Of a stretch of DNA of 64,000 bases, positions 44,901 to 58,551 are shown one piece after another (positions within the stretch are counted from its first letter, which is position 1; every line of letters starts with the position of its first letter). The notes beneath the pieces are model-generated. The model was not told the DNA's origin and did no database searches. It saw only the letters and a list, made by a program, of their open reading frames with translations. The position numbers and the translations under genes are program-made. The DNA comes from Enoplolaimus lenunculus (Eukaryota > Nematoda > Enoplea > Enoplida > Thoracostomopsidae): NCBI GenBank assembly GCA_030248215.1, contig JASANG010000621.1:1-64000 (forward strand), given 5' to 3'.

Positions 44901-46232
44901 ATTTGCATCCTTCGACCGGCCCCCAAATTGGAGCTCCGTACGGCCACGCAGGGCCCGGGTGAAACTAACATTGCGGCACAGCCACCATGAACTCGGTTTT
45001 GTACTTTTTACGCCCTAAAACAACACCTAAGCTTGACTTAAGTTCTAAGAGAAACTTGGCGGAGCCATTGACTCCCATAGGCGTAGTTTGGGGTTTAGTT
45101 TTAGTTTATATTTTAGTTTTAGTTTGAAATATGGTATTGAGAGTGGCACAGCCGCCTATAGTCGGTGCAAAATTTATAATTCAAATCTCAAATTTTAGTA
45201 CGTGATATCATACAAGACGCTAACGAGTACCAACCACAGTCCACAACTTTGTAGATATTTCCAAATGATGAATATCATCTGATATTACAGTACATACGGT
45301 GGATACCACATCAGCATAGCAGACAACTCAAAATTTTTTAATTTGATAGCGGGCTAACGTGCAAACAAGATGTTACCGATTAGTGTAAAAAAGACAAGAC
45401 CAAGATTGGACATTAAAAACCAACGGAAAAACCTGTTTTCTGGGTTTTTTTTGCTTTTTCCGAAAGAATGGAAAAACAACAAACTTTCTGTAAATATATT
45501 TAATTTTGCAAGCCAAACTTGCCCAACAACGGCAAACGTTGCAATTTTGTTTGTCTCTGGATCCTTGAATTATTTAGTAATTTCCGTTTGATTGGATATA
45601 CTAGACGTTTTTTACTGCTCGTGTTCACAGTATCCATGTTGAAGCTGAATTGGAGGCAGAAATAATTTCTACTACATGCCTTAGTTTTCTCATGATTTTT
45701 GTTATATTGAAACCATTACTGTATAATATATTTTCATTTTGTGCTTTTTGCTTTATCAACGTTTCAGCTGAATAATGTGTATTTTTGAACTAAACTTTGA
45801 TCAATTTTTTGTAAACAATGAAATTAAGTACTAGCCCTGTTAGTAGATTTTGGTCGATTCTATTGTTGTCGAAAAACCAACCCTGGACAACACATGTTCC
45901 GCGCTGTCTCAGTTATACCGTAAACCTCGCAGCTATCAACAGGTTGGGGCTGCTAAATGAAAACTTACATCGTAAAAATGTTTAATACTAAGGGCTGCGA
46001 AAGAAATATATCCAGTCTATTCTTGAAGTCGCCAGTACTCAGTTGAAAAATGACTTATATTATATAGAAAATATAGAACTCAACTAAGCAATTAATCGGC
46101 AATAGGTATCAAATTCAGGCGGAATTTCTACTTTTGCCATTTCTGGCATCGAAAACATTTACGATCCAGTAAAAGCCCAAAAAGCTGTTCAGCCAATAAA
46201 ATTTCTGGGCAATTAAATAATAGAATTTAGTT
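41975..46232. other. Unassigned 4.2-kb stretch
   Basis: No gene could be supported. A block near 42809-42850 (CTGTTTGTGTTCACTGTATCC) recurs diverged near 45597-45640. A short run of units ending AACCCCGTTA lies at ~44375-44530. ORFs at 42424-42807 and 43343-43612 have no domain or splice evidence. Confidence 0.35.
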
Positions 46233-47068
46233 TAACCCTTTCTCACATGAATATTTTCTATTTCCCCTGAGACCTACTTTTATGCTAGGATTCGAACTGC
46301 AGTGACTGGAGTGGGAGGCGTATACCATCACCACGCAGCTGTAGGAGCTTGACGCTCGAGCCCGAGGGGGCTCTCACGTCTTGTGGTGATTTAGTACTAT
46401 GTATACGTGTTGCAATTGTTAAACACGGTGCGATATATACTATTTAACGTATGTACAGTGCGCTGAGTTGCCTACAGGCAACTCAATGTGAGAAGAGGTT
46501 ATAGATAGTAAACTGAAAATTTTTCGCTTAACCCTTTCTCACATGAATATTTTCTATTTCCCCTGAGACCTACTTTTATGCTAGGATTCGAACTACAGTG
46601 ACTGGAGTGGGAGGCGTAGGTATACCATCACCACGCAGCTGTAGGAGCTTGACGCTCGAGCCCGAGGGGGCTCTCACGTCTTGTGGTGATTTAGTACTAT
46701 GTATACGTGTTGCAATTGTTAAACACGGTGCGATATATACTATTTAACGTATGTACAGTGCGCTGAGTTGCCTACAGGCAACTCAATGTGAGAAGAGGTT
46801 ATAGATAGTAAACTGAAAATTTTTCGCTTAACCCTTTCTCACATGAATATTTTCTATTTCCCCTGAGACCTACTTTTATGCTAGGGATCGAACTCCAATG
46901 ACTGGAGTGGGAGGCGTATATTATCACCACTCAGCTATAGGAGCTTGACGCTCGAGCCCGAGGGGGCTCTCACGTCTTGTGGTGATTTAGTACTATGTAT
47001 ACGTGTTGCAATTGTTAAACACGGTGCGATATATACTATTTAACGTATGTACAATGTAAGAAGAGGTT
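46233..47068 (-). repeat. Tandem triplet of a ~300-bp tRNA-like unit with inverted ends
   Basis: Copies start at 46233, 46529 and 46829. Each opens TAACCCTTTCTCACAT and closes with the near reverse complement ATGTGAGAAGAGGTTA. On the minus strand each holds a Pol III A box (TAGCTGAGTGG in copy 3) and a B-box-like AGTTCGATCCC. Copies 1 and 2 carry an extra hairpin (GAGTTGCCTACAGGCAACTC) missing from copy 3. A 27-bp linker separates the units. It could be a SINE with inverted ends or a MITE that picked up a tRNA. Confidence 0.75.
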
Positions 47069-47356
47069 AAAACCAAAAACATTTGGTTATAAACTTAAGC
47101 ACTGTTGCTTTTTGTAAGTTTACTCAAAAGACAGATGATTATATTAAATTGGTAAAAAGTAAATCATGAATAAACTTATTCAAATATTAATTTTATACAA
47201 TTTTGTACCACTCAAAGTGATCGTTTTGATCTTGTCAAGTTCAGGTGAACGCATTTTGAACAGCGGCGTGACCACAACTTCATTAATGAAGGGTGAAAAT
47301 TATTTAAATCGCAAGCGCGGCTAATGAGTATAAAATCTAAAACAAGGAAAAATACC
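47069..47356. other. Unassigned stretch
   Basis: Nothing supportable. Confidence 0.3.
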
Positions 47357-47800
47357 TACTGTATTGACCCGAATAAGAGGGGGAAAGGTAATAAGAGGGG
47401 GGTTTCTGTTTTGAGTCCAATTCAATTCGAGTCCGTATCCGTAATAAAAGAGTCCGTAAGTGGATAGAGTCCATAAACCCAAATTAGAGTCCATAAATGT
47501 CAAATAACCCTAATTGTAGCGCATAAATGACTGCAGGACCAAATAACTTGAGCTCGAAACTTTAAAGCGTATTTAAATTTTGAAAGTACACTCCTAAGTA
47601 TAACCTTGTATTATCGCTGACACAAGACAAATAAACGTCTAATTCAACGGATAATTGCAGTAACGGATATATATCAGTAACGAAGGGCGGCGGAGCGTGG
47701 GTTAAAAATAAATAACAGTCTGTAACCGAATAACAAGGGGGGTTCCCTCTGGAGAGGCCAAATGAATATCAGTCCCCCTCTTATTCGGGTCACTACAGTA
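47357..47800 (+). mobile_element. TA-flanked MITE family M, full copy (444 bp with TA)
   Basis: Inverted ends CTGTATTGACCCGAATAAG... and ...CTTATTCGGGTCACTACAG flanked by TA, as in Tc1/mariner-type MITEs. The interior has landmarks AGTCCGTAAG, GTCATTTATGCGCTACAATT (read from the other side) and CGCTCCGCCGCCCGTCGTTA. Copies or fragments occur at 50306, ~55640, 56647, 57845 and 58552. Confidence 0.85.
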
Positions 47801-48150
47801 TTTAGCAATATTTCTATCGGGACTTTCCCAAACACTTAGGCCTAAACTTAACTTAATGAAAAGGGTTTTAAAATTTTAAGCCGAAGCCATTGCTGCCTAA
47901 AACTTAACCCTTAAGCTAAATGATTGGAGAACGTGTACAACAACCTACTTTAACTGAGAGGGGGTCGGTGTGCTCGTTCCCCAATAATGACCAAGTAGGC
48001 TAATATGATTAGCAGCCTCGAATGCCCTATTAGGCGGATGCCTGAATCTGTAAGTCATTGGGTTTACCGAAAACTTGAATGCTGATTGGGAGAGCGCGAT
48101 GCACATGGATTTCTTTCTGGATACAGCCGTTGTTGCCCTATGCTATTCAT

Positions 48151-48460
48151 CAGGGTACAACCGGAGGTGTGCTTCCGGCTCCGGTTCCGGTAGAATTTTT
48201 GCCGGATGTTCCAGCAATTTCGGTAGTAGAATTTTGCATAATGTTGCAAAATTTATCTGTTTAGCGTGTTTCGTTCTACTTTTGTCACAATGTTCAGGAA
48301 AGAATTTCCGAAATTTCGCAGAAAATGAGCGTAAAACGAAACAACTTATTGCAGATATTGGCTAAAATTAACTAATTAACCATCATTTTTACTACCTAAT
48401 TGCGCCTCACCTCCGGCCCAGGCTCCGGCTCCGGCATTTTTCACCTCCGGTTGCACCCTG
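48151..48460 (+). mobile_element. hAT-type MITE (310 bp) with 8-bp target duplication
   Basis: 19-bp inverted ends CAGGGTACAACCGGAGGTG / CACCTCCGGTTGCACCCTG. CTATTCAT stands directly on both sides. CAGGG ends and 8-bp duplications are the hAT signature. The interior has TCCGGCTCCGG repeats near both ends. No transposase; the 96-codon ORF is not conserved coding. Confidence 0.9.
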
Positions 48461-48559
48461 CTATTCATGATCTTATGTGAGGTAATTAGTTACGCAGAGG
48501 ATTAGTTTTAGATACCTCAATCTACCCAGATCCGCGTTCACTTTCAAAAATACACCAAC

Positions 48560-51500
48560 ATGGGGTTTACAGGCAACCTAAGCGACCCTCGCCAGCCTCG
48601 ACAACAACAACCTTTTGGCAATGCTCAGTCGTTCCATCCGCTGGTGGTCCTTGTGTCCCGTGTTCGAGCAATTGTCGGCCGTATTCAATGCTTTGGACGT
48701 CGCAAGACGAGTGTCAAAGTAGTCTTAACTGCCTACTTGGTGATAATGCACGGTCTATGGAACCTAGCGGTAAGTAAATTTTTGAGTGCCCGTATTTGCC
48801 ACTGTATGTTAATATAGTACCTACCTATCATCAGTTAGTAATCGGTTGTTTTACAAAATAATGACGACAACTGTTGAATCTGAGAGTTATAAGATATAGT
48901 CCTACGGCGATCAGACAGTGTTTTTCACGATTTATGATTTGATAACTAATTTGGCGCGTTGGCAACCATACAGGATGGTGCCAAATCAGTCATGCAACCA
49001 TAATTCGTAAGCTATTTGGTGGGGAATAATCAGTTGAAATCATGAGAACTGAGAAGCTCAAATAGGCAAAACATTTCAAAATCGGACTATTTTGGACGAA
49101 CGCCGGCTTGGAAAGAATAACCTAAAAGACCCGGCTTTTCAAACACTGTCGTTTTTTATTTTTAATTTTAAATACAAGTCTGCAAAAAGTTGGCGCAGCG
49201 ACTAATCTGCACAAATAGTACTTACTGAGTTTAATATAATGACAAATTTATTCAGACTGTATGCGTTTTGCAAGAAGTTTCACTTGTTAAAATTTCAGCA
49301 CCAATGCCCGCAAAAGCGATTGTCGAAATTACAACACAGGGTCACACAGAACAACTGCAATGGGCATGCAATTCATACACGCTTCTGTGCGAAGCATGTT
49401 CTCCTTCAATGGGCACATGCCCTCCTGTAAAGTATACGTACTCTTCTTTTGCCGAATGTCGACTGTTTAGTCTGTGTTCAAATAATTTATCACTGCAACC
49501 AAGTGATGAGATACGTCGCAGTGTTGCTGAAAACAACGAAATTGACCTGTGGTCAACGACTGGTACAAATTACACAAAATGTCAACGCGCAGTATTAATT
49601 AACAATTTATCAAACATAACGCAGTACTACAAAGTCTCAACATGTTGTGAGAACTTCTTTAAGCTCAAGCGTCATAGCTTAGGCGTAGGCTTAGTCGAAG
49701 GTAAAGGTTAGCCTTAGGCTTATGGCTTACGCTTAGGGCTTAGATTAGGTAAGCTTTGTCTTCAAGCAATACCTAAGCCCATAACTCTGTGCCGGAGAAA
49801 GCAGCATGACCCTATTGGCTTAAAGAAATGTTATATATTGAACTTTATACATAATGTGAGTTTAATAATTTTTTAGCATATCTACGTTTGTGTCCCTTGA
49901 CTCTCTGTGATACACCAATGGCTTTTAAATTGGCACCGACAAAAACGATCGGTTCGCAAGAAGGACCACTGTGGGCACACCCTTATCGGCGGTTGTTAAA
50001 ATTAAAAAAATAATTTAGTTTTTATTTTTACCAGAAACCAATCAACACTGTTGGATATGTTACAACGGCAGTTGCAGAGGCGCGTCGGATTTAATGTGCA
50101 ATTCAGAGGACAACGTTTCGTTTCAAACACTTTCTGGATGCATCGAAATGTGTAATGCGAATATTCCAGGTATCTGGTGTATTTTATCAAACATTGTTCA
50201 TATTTTTATACATTAAGTTCAAGTGACTCCACTGATTGCAACTGTAGGAGTGTAGAGCGCGACAAAAGCTTTGACCTGCACGAAGAAATGGGGGACAATT
50301 GCCTCTACTGTAATGACCCGAAAAAGAGGGTGCGGGGTAATAAGAGGAGGTTCCCATTTTGAGTCCCAATCAATAGGAATCCGTATCCCTAATAAGAGTC
50401 CGTAAGCGGATAGAGTCCCTAAATCCTAATTAGAATCCATGAAGGTTAGTTATACCCAATTGTAGTGCATAAATGACTCCAGGACCAAATAAAATTGAGT
50501 TCGAGTCTTTAAGGGGTACTTAAATTTTGGAAGTACATTCCAAAGTATAATCTTTCTTAATCGCTCAAGCTATTGAAACAAGAGAAATAAACGTTTAATT
50601 CAACGGATAGTTTCAGTCCCCCCTCTTATTCGGGTCACTACAGTACATTCCTATATACTCTTACTATCCAGCAGATTTTCCTGAATACACATCTGTTTTG
50701 GGCCCGTACACAGAGCAGGGCCAAGTGGGGTGAGTTCCTAGAGCAGGGCCGAGTGAAATGAGTTCTTTTAAAAATATTTTAGCCCATGTACAAAAGATTA
50801 ACACCACTTGACAGTCATGTGAAATACTATTGCTGAAATTTAATCAATCAACCTCCATGCATGTTGTACTGGTTAACCTTTAGCTATGTCTGTTGTCTTC
50901 TGAAAACAATCAGTTTAATTTTCAAAGTATGGTATTAACCAATCCCTTGGTGCTAAAGTCATCTAAAATCCCCGCGTATTCTTTCTGAAATTTATCTGTC
51001 CCAAGCTTATTTAGCTTGCTACAGTTCCAGACTGTTTTGCGCCTCTCATGAAAACAAATTCAACTTTAATTTTCAGAGTGCAGCATCAACGAACGCCTTT
51101 ACATGGACGAATGCGGCCCTTTTTGTGATTGCAGCGAATACGTTATGAACCGTGGAGCATGTGCCCAATTGTGTTTTGAGCAACCGCAATGTTTATGTAA
51201 ACCTGGTTACGTTTACCGGTCGCTATCGGCAATGCGCCAGTGTGTCCCAGCTCATTCGTGCTGGGTTTCAAAGCGCACAGTTAGTCCGTCTGGTACGTTG
51301 TGTTTGGGGTTGTTGTTTATTTTCTCTCCACAAAATTCCTTCATTAAATCAACTCAAATAATAAAATAGGTTTGCTCCAGGTTTTATATGTAGCGTTAGA
51401 CACCGCCTTAGCCCCAGGCATAAACCGTCTGTATACAATGAACAGGAGTAATAACATAGGTTTAAGCTTAGGCTTCAATGTACACTGCAGAAAACGGTGA

Positions 51501-54500
51501 GTTAAATTGACTCTTTCCGAAATAGGCTTTTCTGGACTACACAAACTGAGTCAAATTCGACTCCGCCAGAGTCAAACGTGCGACTCAGTGAGTCGAATTT
51601 GACTCTGGCGGACTCGAATTTTGACTGAATTTGAGTAGCCCCCAAAAGCCTATTTTGAAGAGAGTCAAAATGACTCACCATATTTTGCAGTGTAGAGTTA
51701 GTCTTGACTAAGACAGATTTTAGCGTCAAACTCACATTAGTGTAGAGAACATAAAACTGTTTTCATGTTCGACTCACTTCTATTAGTGCGTATTTCAAAA
51801 ACATCAACTGATGTTTTATCATTGCATTTTAATTTAAATATTAAAAACCTTAAATCTGTTGAGTTTCCTATATTTTTGTTCAACAGAGGGACACTGAACA
51901 CTCTCATTTTATCATATGTTACACCCTGGTTCCAAATCAAACCGAACAGAGATATTTGCTATTGTTTTCAAAATAAACCGTGCTGGTCGACACTAATCTT
52001 CCGTACCATCCGGATCTAATCCAACTAAGGCACCTCTAGAAAACGCATAACTTACACGAAACCCGTAATCAGCGTAACATGCAAAAGCAAACTAAAAAAT
52101 TCAGGATGGGAATGATGGATTTTGAAACGGTTAACGAACGGTGATCAGCATTTTAGGGGTTTCAGGCAGTCACCAAGGTCCACTGGCGCCCATCTGGCTA
52201 CGCGGCCCTAGTATATAGCTTATACTTTGATAATATTTTAGACTACTGCTGGATTCCTGATTCTGGCAAACATTGCATGTTATTATTCGGCCTTGATTGT
52301 TCAAATTTACCTCGTACAATATTTTTCTACAGCTCGCTCAAAGAGTGTATGCAAAGTATTGGTAGTGATTTGAAAACTAATAACACGGGTATATTTAAAA
52401 TTAGCTTTAAATGTGAAAAATAACTGGAACGGATGATACTTTTTGGACAAGTATGTGCCACTGAGTAGGCTCATTTGTTGAAGAGAAATTTGAATGCGCT
52501 GCACACATAGGGCTGCTAATTGAAAAGAAGCTATCTTCAAATTATTTCAAAGTAAACAAATACCAGGCTCTTATTACACTTCGAGCAGCATTTTAAGTAA
52601 AAGCCTGTTCTTAGTCTTAAGCTTATGATTGCGCATAGGTTAAGCGTAGTAAAAACGTTAAAACTAAATGCACTGGAAATTTATAAAAAGGTCCAAATAT
52701 TAATGTCTATTTTTAGACTGCGGACCTAACGAAATGTTATACGACGTCGGGTGCGGTCCGTACTGTTACTGCAATACTGCAACTGAGTCAACGCTAGTCA
52801 CGCATAGAAACGACCCAATGGTTAAACATAACGCACCTCACGCAACGTGTCCTGCGCTGTGTTTTGCAGTTCCAAAATGTTTATGCAAACCTGGCTTTGC
52901 GTACAAGTTTAAAGGCAGTGATCAGTGTATTCCTGAGACATCATGTCCGGTTTCTTTTGACAACAGATTGCATTCGAATTCTATACATGGTAGGTCCCAT
53001 CTTAAGATCAGGGGGAACGTTTTTCGGCGTACATTGGCCCACTCAAGACTGTGCCCATCGGGTTGTCGTGGTTTCCTCCAAAACCAAAATTCGAATATGC
53101 GCTTTTACAAAATTCGGAGCCGCGAGATCAATTTTGGCTCTTATATACTTCCCCTACATTTTGGTACCTGTGTATGAATATGCTACCAAAACGGCTTAAA
53201 TTTAATTTCAATGCAGAATTTAATACATAAATAGGTATTACTGAAAAATATCTAAAACTGAGAGATTGGGTTTTGTACAATTTCTGCTTTGGCTTAGGAA
53301 CAGGCCTTGCGCTTTCCCCCCCATTATTTATAGTAAGCTATATATAGCTAAGTTTGAATGAACTTAAATTTCCATTAGGGGGCTACCCCCCGCAACCATC
53401 GTAACTTCAAAGGCATTCCAAGCAGAATTTAGTCTCGCCGCCCACAAAGCTCCGAGCACTGATCTGTTCTTTATGCTTGAGAGCAAAACAAAAAGTCAAA
53501 GTTATTCACTGCTGTTACAATAGTAAATTTTTTAGTGCAGGAGAATAAACTTAAAGTTACGGGAGGGTTCACGTGGCTGTTGCCCTTCGGTGACAGCAAT
53601 GAAAGATAGTTGTTCAATATGTGGGAGGTGTTTAAGTACAAGATGTGCAAAGCGAGACTGTGTTCCTAGTTTCAGCAGAAAGTGCAGCTGAAACAATTTT
53701 TTAGTTTTAACTATTTCTCAGTTTTACATATGCAGAACTTTGTTTTGAAAGAACATTTGATCTATTTTTACGGCGTATTCTTACAAAACTGTTGCGGCTA
53801 TAAGGTGTGGGAACCGTTCAAGAGTGGAAATTGTTTTGACTTCTGCAATGCGACAAGTGTTTTTCCAAAGAAAATGGAGCCTTTTGTTGGTTGTCTGAAA
53901 ACAGGTACGTAGACAGAGGGGAACCAGGCAGATCAGTCTCCCTTCTGGAAGAATTTCGATTCCTCTCATAAAAATTTCAACTTTACTAAAGTCGTCGAAA
54001 ACCCTTGTATGCCACAACTGTAAGACATTTAGTCTCCTTAGCAAGGTAAGCTGAACGCGGGCCTTTCTCAAATTTTGAGAAGGAATATATGTCTGTTTCT
54101 TTGTATACACCTCTGGCATCTACCTACATTTACAGCTGTGACAGAGGTTTATTCTAGAAACCGATATCGCTAATTCAATACCAGATCGATCGCTTGCACG
54201 TCATGGAACCAGAAACTCGATTCCGAAAATGCCATCAGCAACTCCGCCTCCAAAATACACAGCCGCGACAAGCGCACCTGTGCCGCAAATACAAAAGCAG
54301 CATGCGATGCGAACGTTTAGACCTTCGCTAATGCCTGTAATCCCGACGAAACGGCCAAAGCTTAGCATCGATCTCAGTTTGGATTCTTTACCGGGTACAG
54401 GTTTGAATCAAAGCTTGTGCCTGCTTATTGTAGAATTATTGTAATGTTCAAACACTATAGAAATTGCTAATTTGAAATTTGAAATCGGTTGGAACCGGCG

Positions 54501-55355
54501 CCGAACAAACGACTAAAACACTTGTTCTTAGCTTTAAATTTAGCAAACCGCTAATAAAGCACGGAATAAAAATAAAAAAACCAACCCAAATAGAAATGAG
54601 CGTATTAATTGGTAGGGCTAAGGCTCTATTCGCCTTAAGTCACAATACGCCACATTTGGAACTTTCGCAAGCAGGATTTCACCTTCCATTGATCAGTTTA
54701 TCTAGGAGTTTTAAGTTTTTCAATTGGTACCTCACATAAGAAATCTGCATTTCGAAATTTCTATAGAACGTAACCGCCCCGTTTATCAAATCTAGATACG
54801 TCCCTTGATGGAGCTTTCGCACGCAATAAAAACCTACCCCATACGGCTGTATCCAGATTTCGGAAATGGAGCGGTTACGTTCTATTTACAATTTCTAAAT
54901 GAAGATTTCTTACCTAAAACTCCTGTATAAGAAGATCAACGGAAGGTCGAACCCTAAAACAAGTTATTGCGTCCAGTAGGCTAACCTATCTTACTTGATT
55001 AGCTAAAACTGTTTTTTCAGCGAACCAGCGATTTGTTCCCATTGTCCGACGTGATATTGGACCAATGACATTTACATGTGAGCGACAGCCAATGAGAACA
55101 CATTGTCGCTCCACAGGCCGCCGTAGTCAATATACGACCCGATGGTACGCCCTGAATGGCCAATGCGTTTCGTATCCATTTGGTTACTGTCGAGGCGAAC
55201 GGGTTGCGTTAATGAAAGAACTAAGAACCAAAACAGATTGTGTTCGATTGTGTTTACAGACGCCTGCTAGGATTTCGTTAGTTCAACCACCTGCACTAAA
55301 CAATAGAATCAGTTTACATCCGGCATACTTTAGAGGACAGAGGCAAAATTTGTGA
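48560..55355 (+). CDS. Membrane-anchored TIL-TIL-Kunitz cysteine-rich protein
   Basis: Eight exons: 48560-48769, 49256-49700, 50035-50169, 51077-51292, 52717-52989, 53722-53904, 54185-54394, 55021-55355. The phases agree (intron 1 phase 0, all others phase 1) and give 668 residues. A short N-terminus leads into a hydrophobic signal-anchor at ~52-70. Exons 2 and 3 are cysteine-rich without a known fold. Exon 4 (~265-325) and exon 5 (~337-412) are TIL domains, each with ten cysteines and the CLCKPG block. Exon 6 has a CC..C..C module; exon 7 is a Pro/Lys linker. Exon 8 has a Kunitz-like domain (577-635) with spacing C8C19C7C16C3C against the usual C8C15C7C12C3C. TIL and Kunitz domains commonly inhibit serine proteases. 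Phase-1 module exons suit exon shuffling. Starts of exons 1, 2 and 6 are the least certain. Confidence 0.8.
49671..49770 (+). repeat. Degenerate TTAGGC repeat spanning the exon 2 donor
   Basis: AGCTTAGGCGTAGGCTTAG continues past the proposed GTAAAG donor as TTAGCCTTAGGC-like units. The last eight residues of exon 2 (SLGVGLVE) derive from it. Confidence 0.6.
50306..50645 (+). mobile_element. MITE family M, internally shortened copy in intron 3
   Basis: TA-flanked inverted ends as at 47357. The internal CGCTCCGCCG block is lacking, giving ~340 bp. Confidence 0.8.
51481..51694 (+). mobile_element. Foldback MITE family F in intron 4 (214 bp)
   Basis: Begins TACACTGCAGAAAACGGTGA and ends with a near reverse complement CACCATATTTTGCAGTGTA. 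Nearly the whole length pairs with itself (GAGTCAAATTCGACTC-type blocks). A second copy is at 62215-62405. Confidence 0.8.
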
Positions 55356-56565
<1,210 letters not shown>

Positions 56566-56646
56566 TTTTAATGCCGATGCAAACGTTACTTCTGGTTCCT
56601 TTACTAAAAACTCTTTTTTTTTGGTTTTGCCCGAAAAGTTAAGTAG

Positions 56647-56990
56647 GGTTGTGACTCGAATAAGAGGGGGACTGATATTTATTTGGCCTCTCCAGAAGGT
56701 ACCCCCCTTGTTATTCGGTTACGGACTGATATTTAATTTTAACCCGCGCTCCGCCGCCCGTCGTTACTGATATATATCCGGTACCGCAATTATCCGTTGA
56801 ATTAAACGTTTATTTGTCTTGTGTCAGCAGCTTGAGCGATAATACAAGGTTATACTTAGGAATGTACTTACAAAATTTAAGTACACTTGAAGGTTTCGAA
56901 CTCAAATTTTTTGGTCCTGGAGTCATTTATGCGCTACAATTAGGGTTAATTGACTTTTAAGAACGCGGTTACGGACTGTAGGAAAAACGA
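56647..56990 (+). mobile_element. MITE family M, one-ended fragment
   Basis: Starts near the left end (GACTCGAATAAGAGGGGG), runs through CGCTCCGCCGCCCGTCGTTA and ends around CGGTTACGGACTGTAG without the right inverted repeat. Confidence 0.75.
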
Positions 56991-57262
56991 AAATTTGCAT
57001 CCGGAGCATGCCGAAATATTCTTAAATTTGGCGAAGAAACATCCGTTCTCACACTTGTATTCGTGCCAAATTTGAATCTTGGAAGAACAATGGAATACAG
57101 TCGAGCAGGCCTATGCAAGAGCTCTATTATGGTTCGATACAGAATCTGCGAACCAAATTAAATAAACTACAGATACCAAGGAGCAGAAAAGAACCGGAAA
57201 CTTAGCGAAGAACCTGCGAAGGCGATTCTGGAATATCCTGAAACAACCAATAATCATTCGCA

Positions 57263-57544
57263 TTGATTTTGCAAAATTTAACCAAAATTACTCAGACAGG
57301 TCTGGGGTTCAGCGAGCAACGAGGCCGGAAAAATTTTGATGACGCTCAGGAGTTATTTTTTGAGGGGGCAAAACAAAGCCTTCCAAATGCGTTAATCATT
57401 AGCGACTCTATTTTGAAGAACATTGACTTCCAGTGCCTAGCTATAGCCATAAACCGACATATTAGAAGGCTAACTTTAACTGGTGCAAAAATGGAAGACA
57501 TCATGTCTGCTGCGCCTTGTTCTTATTTTCACGGGAACTATTAA
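57263..57544 (+). pseudogene. Possible remnant with an SGNH-like GDS motif
   Basis: 93 codons containing NALIISDSILKNID followed by RRLTLTGAKMEDIM. This resembles the start of SGNH/GDSL-like domains (IGDSMLK...PGA...D) often found in transposon-encoded proteins. Only the first part of such a domain is present, with no splice-linked continuation seen. Confidence 0.3.
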
Positions 57545-57844
57545 TAAAGCGCCAAGAACGGGAAAGCAAAATTAGGCCCTTTAGCGGCTGATCAAAAAAT
57601 ACTAAAATTCGAGCATAACTTTCACAAGAAATGCCCGTTTGCATGGCTGCACTTGAGTTGGGTGCCAAATCGCGCTAGTTGTATGAGCGCTAGAATTAAA
57701 TTCGCACATTACTAGATTTAACTGTAAGCTGAGTGAGGCTTAAAGTTGTCTAAAGAAGGCGTGAATGTAATGTTTATAAATTCCAGAAAATATTTTGAGG
57801 CATGAGTTGAACTGACCATGATTTTAAAATTATGCGCAGCGGCT

Positions 57845-57975
57845 GTTGGAGTGTCGTTATTGAAATATATTCGGTATTGCAAATATCCGTTGAATTAAGC
57901 CTTTATTTGTCTTGTATCAAAACGTTGAGCGATAATGTAAGGTTATACTTAGCAATGTACTTTCAAAACTAATAG
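57845..57975 (+). mobile_element. MITE family M, short internal fragment
   Basis: Matches the ATCCGTTGAATTAA...TTTATTTGTCTTGT...AAGGTTATACTTAG part only. Confidence 0.7.
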
Positions 57976-58344
57976 CCAATAATTCTTGCTATCGTGCCTC
58001 AGTTGATATCCAATAAAAATAACTAAATTCCGAAATGGGGAGGCTGGAAAGGTCATTCACGGTACTCCCGCAGTATTCCTGTAGTTAAGCAATAGCAGTA
58101 TTATATATAGTGTATTTTTCGGGAAATAAAATGCTCAATCACCAGGTGCGTTGCATATTAAAATGTTGCTAAATAGCGCGAAACCACGTGCGAAGTTGCT
58201 GTTTTTGTTTTAGAAGCATGAATGCCTTGCGACTAGCGTTGAAGCTCGTCGTCTGCTTCCTCCACAAATGATGGAGCTGTATGAAACTCTACCGACAAGA
58301 CATGCGAATGGAATAGTCAGTTTAAGCTTTAGACTAACTTGTTT

Positions 58345-58455
58345 GCGTAGGCTTAGGCTAAGGCTCATCTTTATAGTTAGGCTTAGGCTAAGGCTCATCT
58401 TTACCGTTAGGCTTAGGCTAAGGCTCATCTTTACGGTTAGGCTTAGGCTTAGGAA
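58345..58455 (+). repeat. TTAGGC-based minisatellite (~33-bp unit)
   Basis: Three copies of a unit built from TTAGGCTTAGGCTAAGGC plus a CATCTTTACGG-like spacer, then plain TTAGGCTTAGGCTTAGG. The unit is the nematode telomere repeat. Confidence 0.8.
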
Positions 58456-58551
58456 TATAATTATACTACTGTTCCGAACCTGTTCCATACATAGGTCGTA
58501 CCAATTTTGCGACGTTTTTCACTTTGAAATCACATACGGAGAATTTAAATG

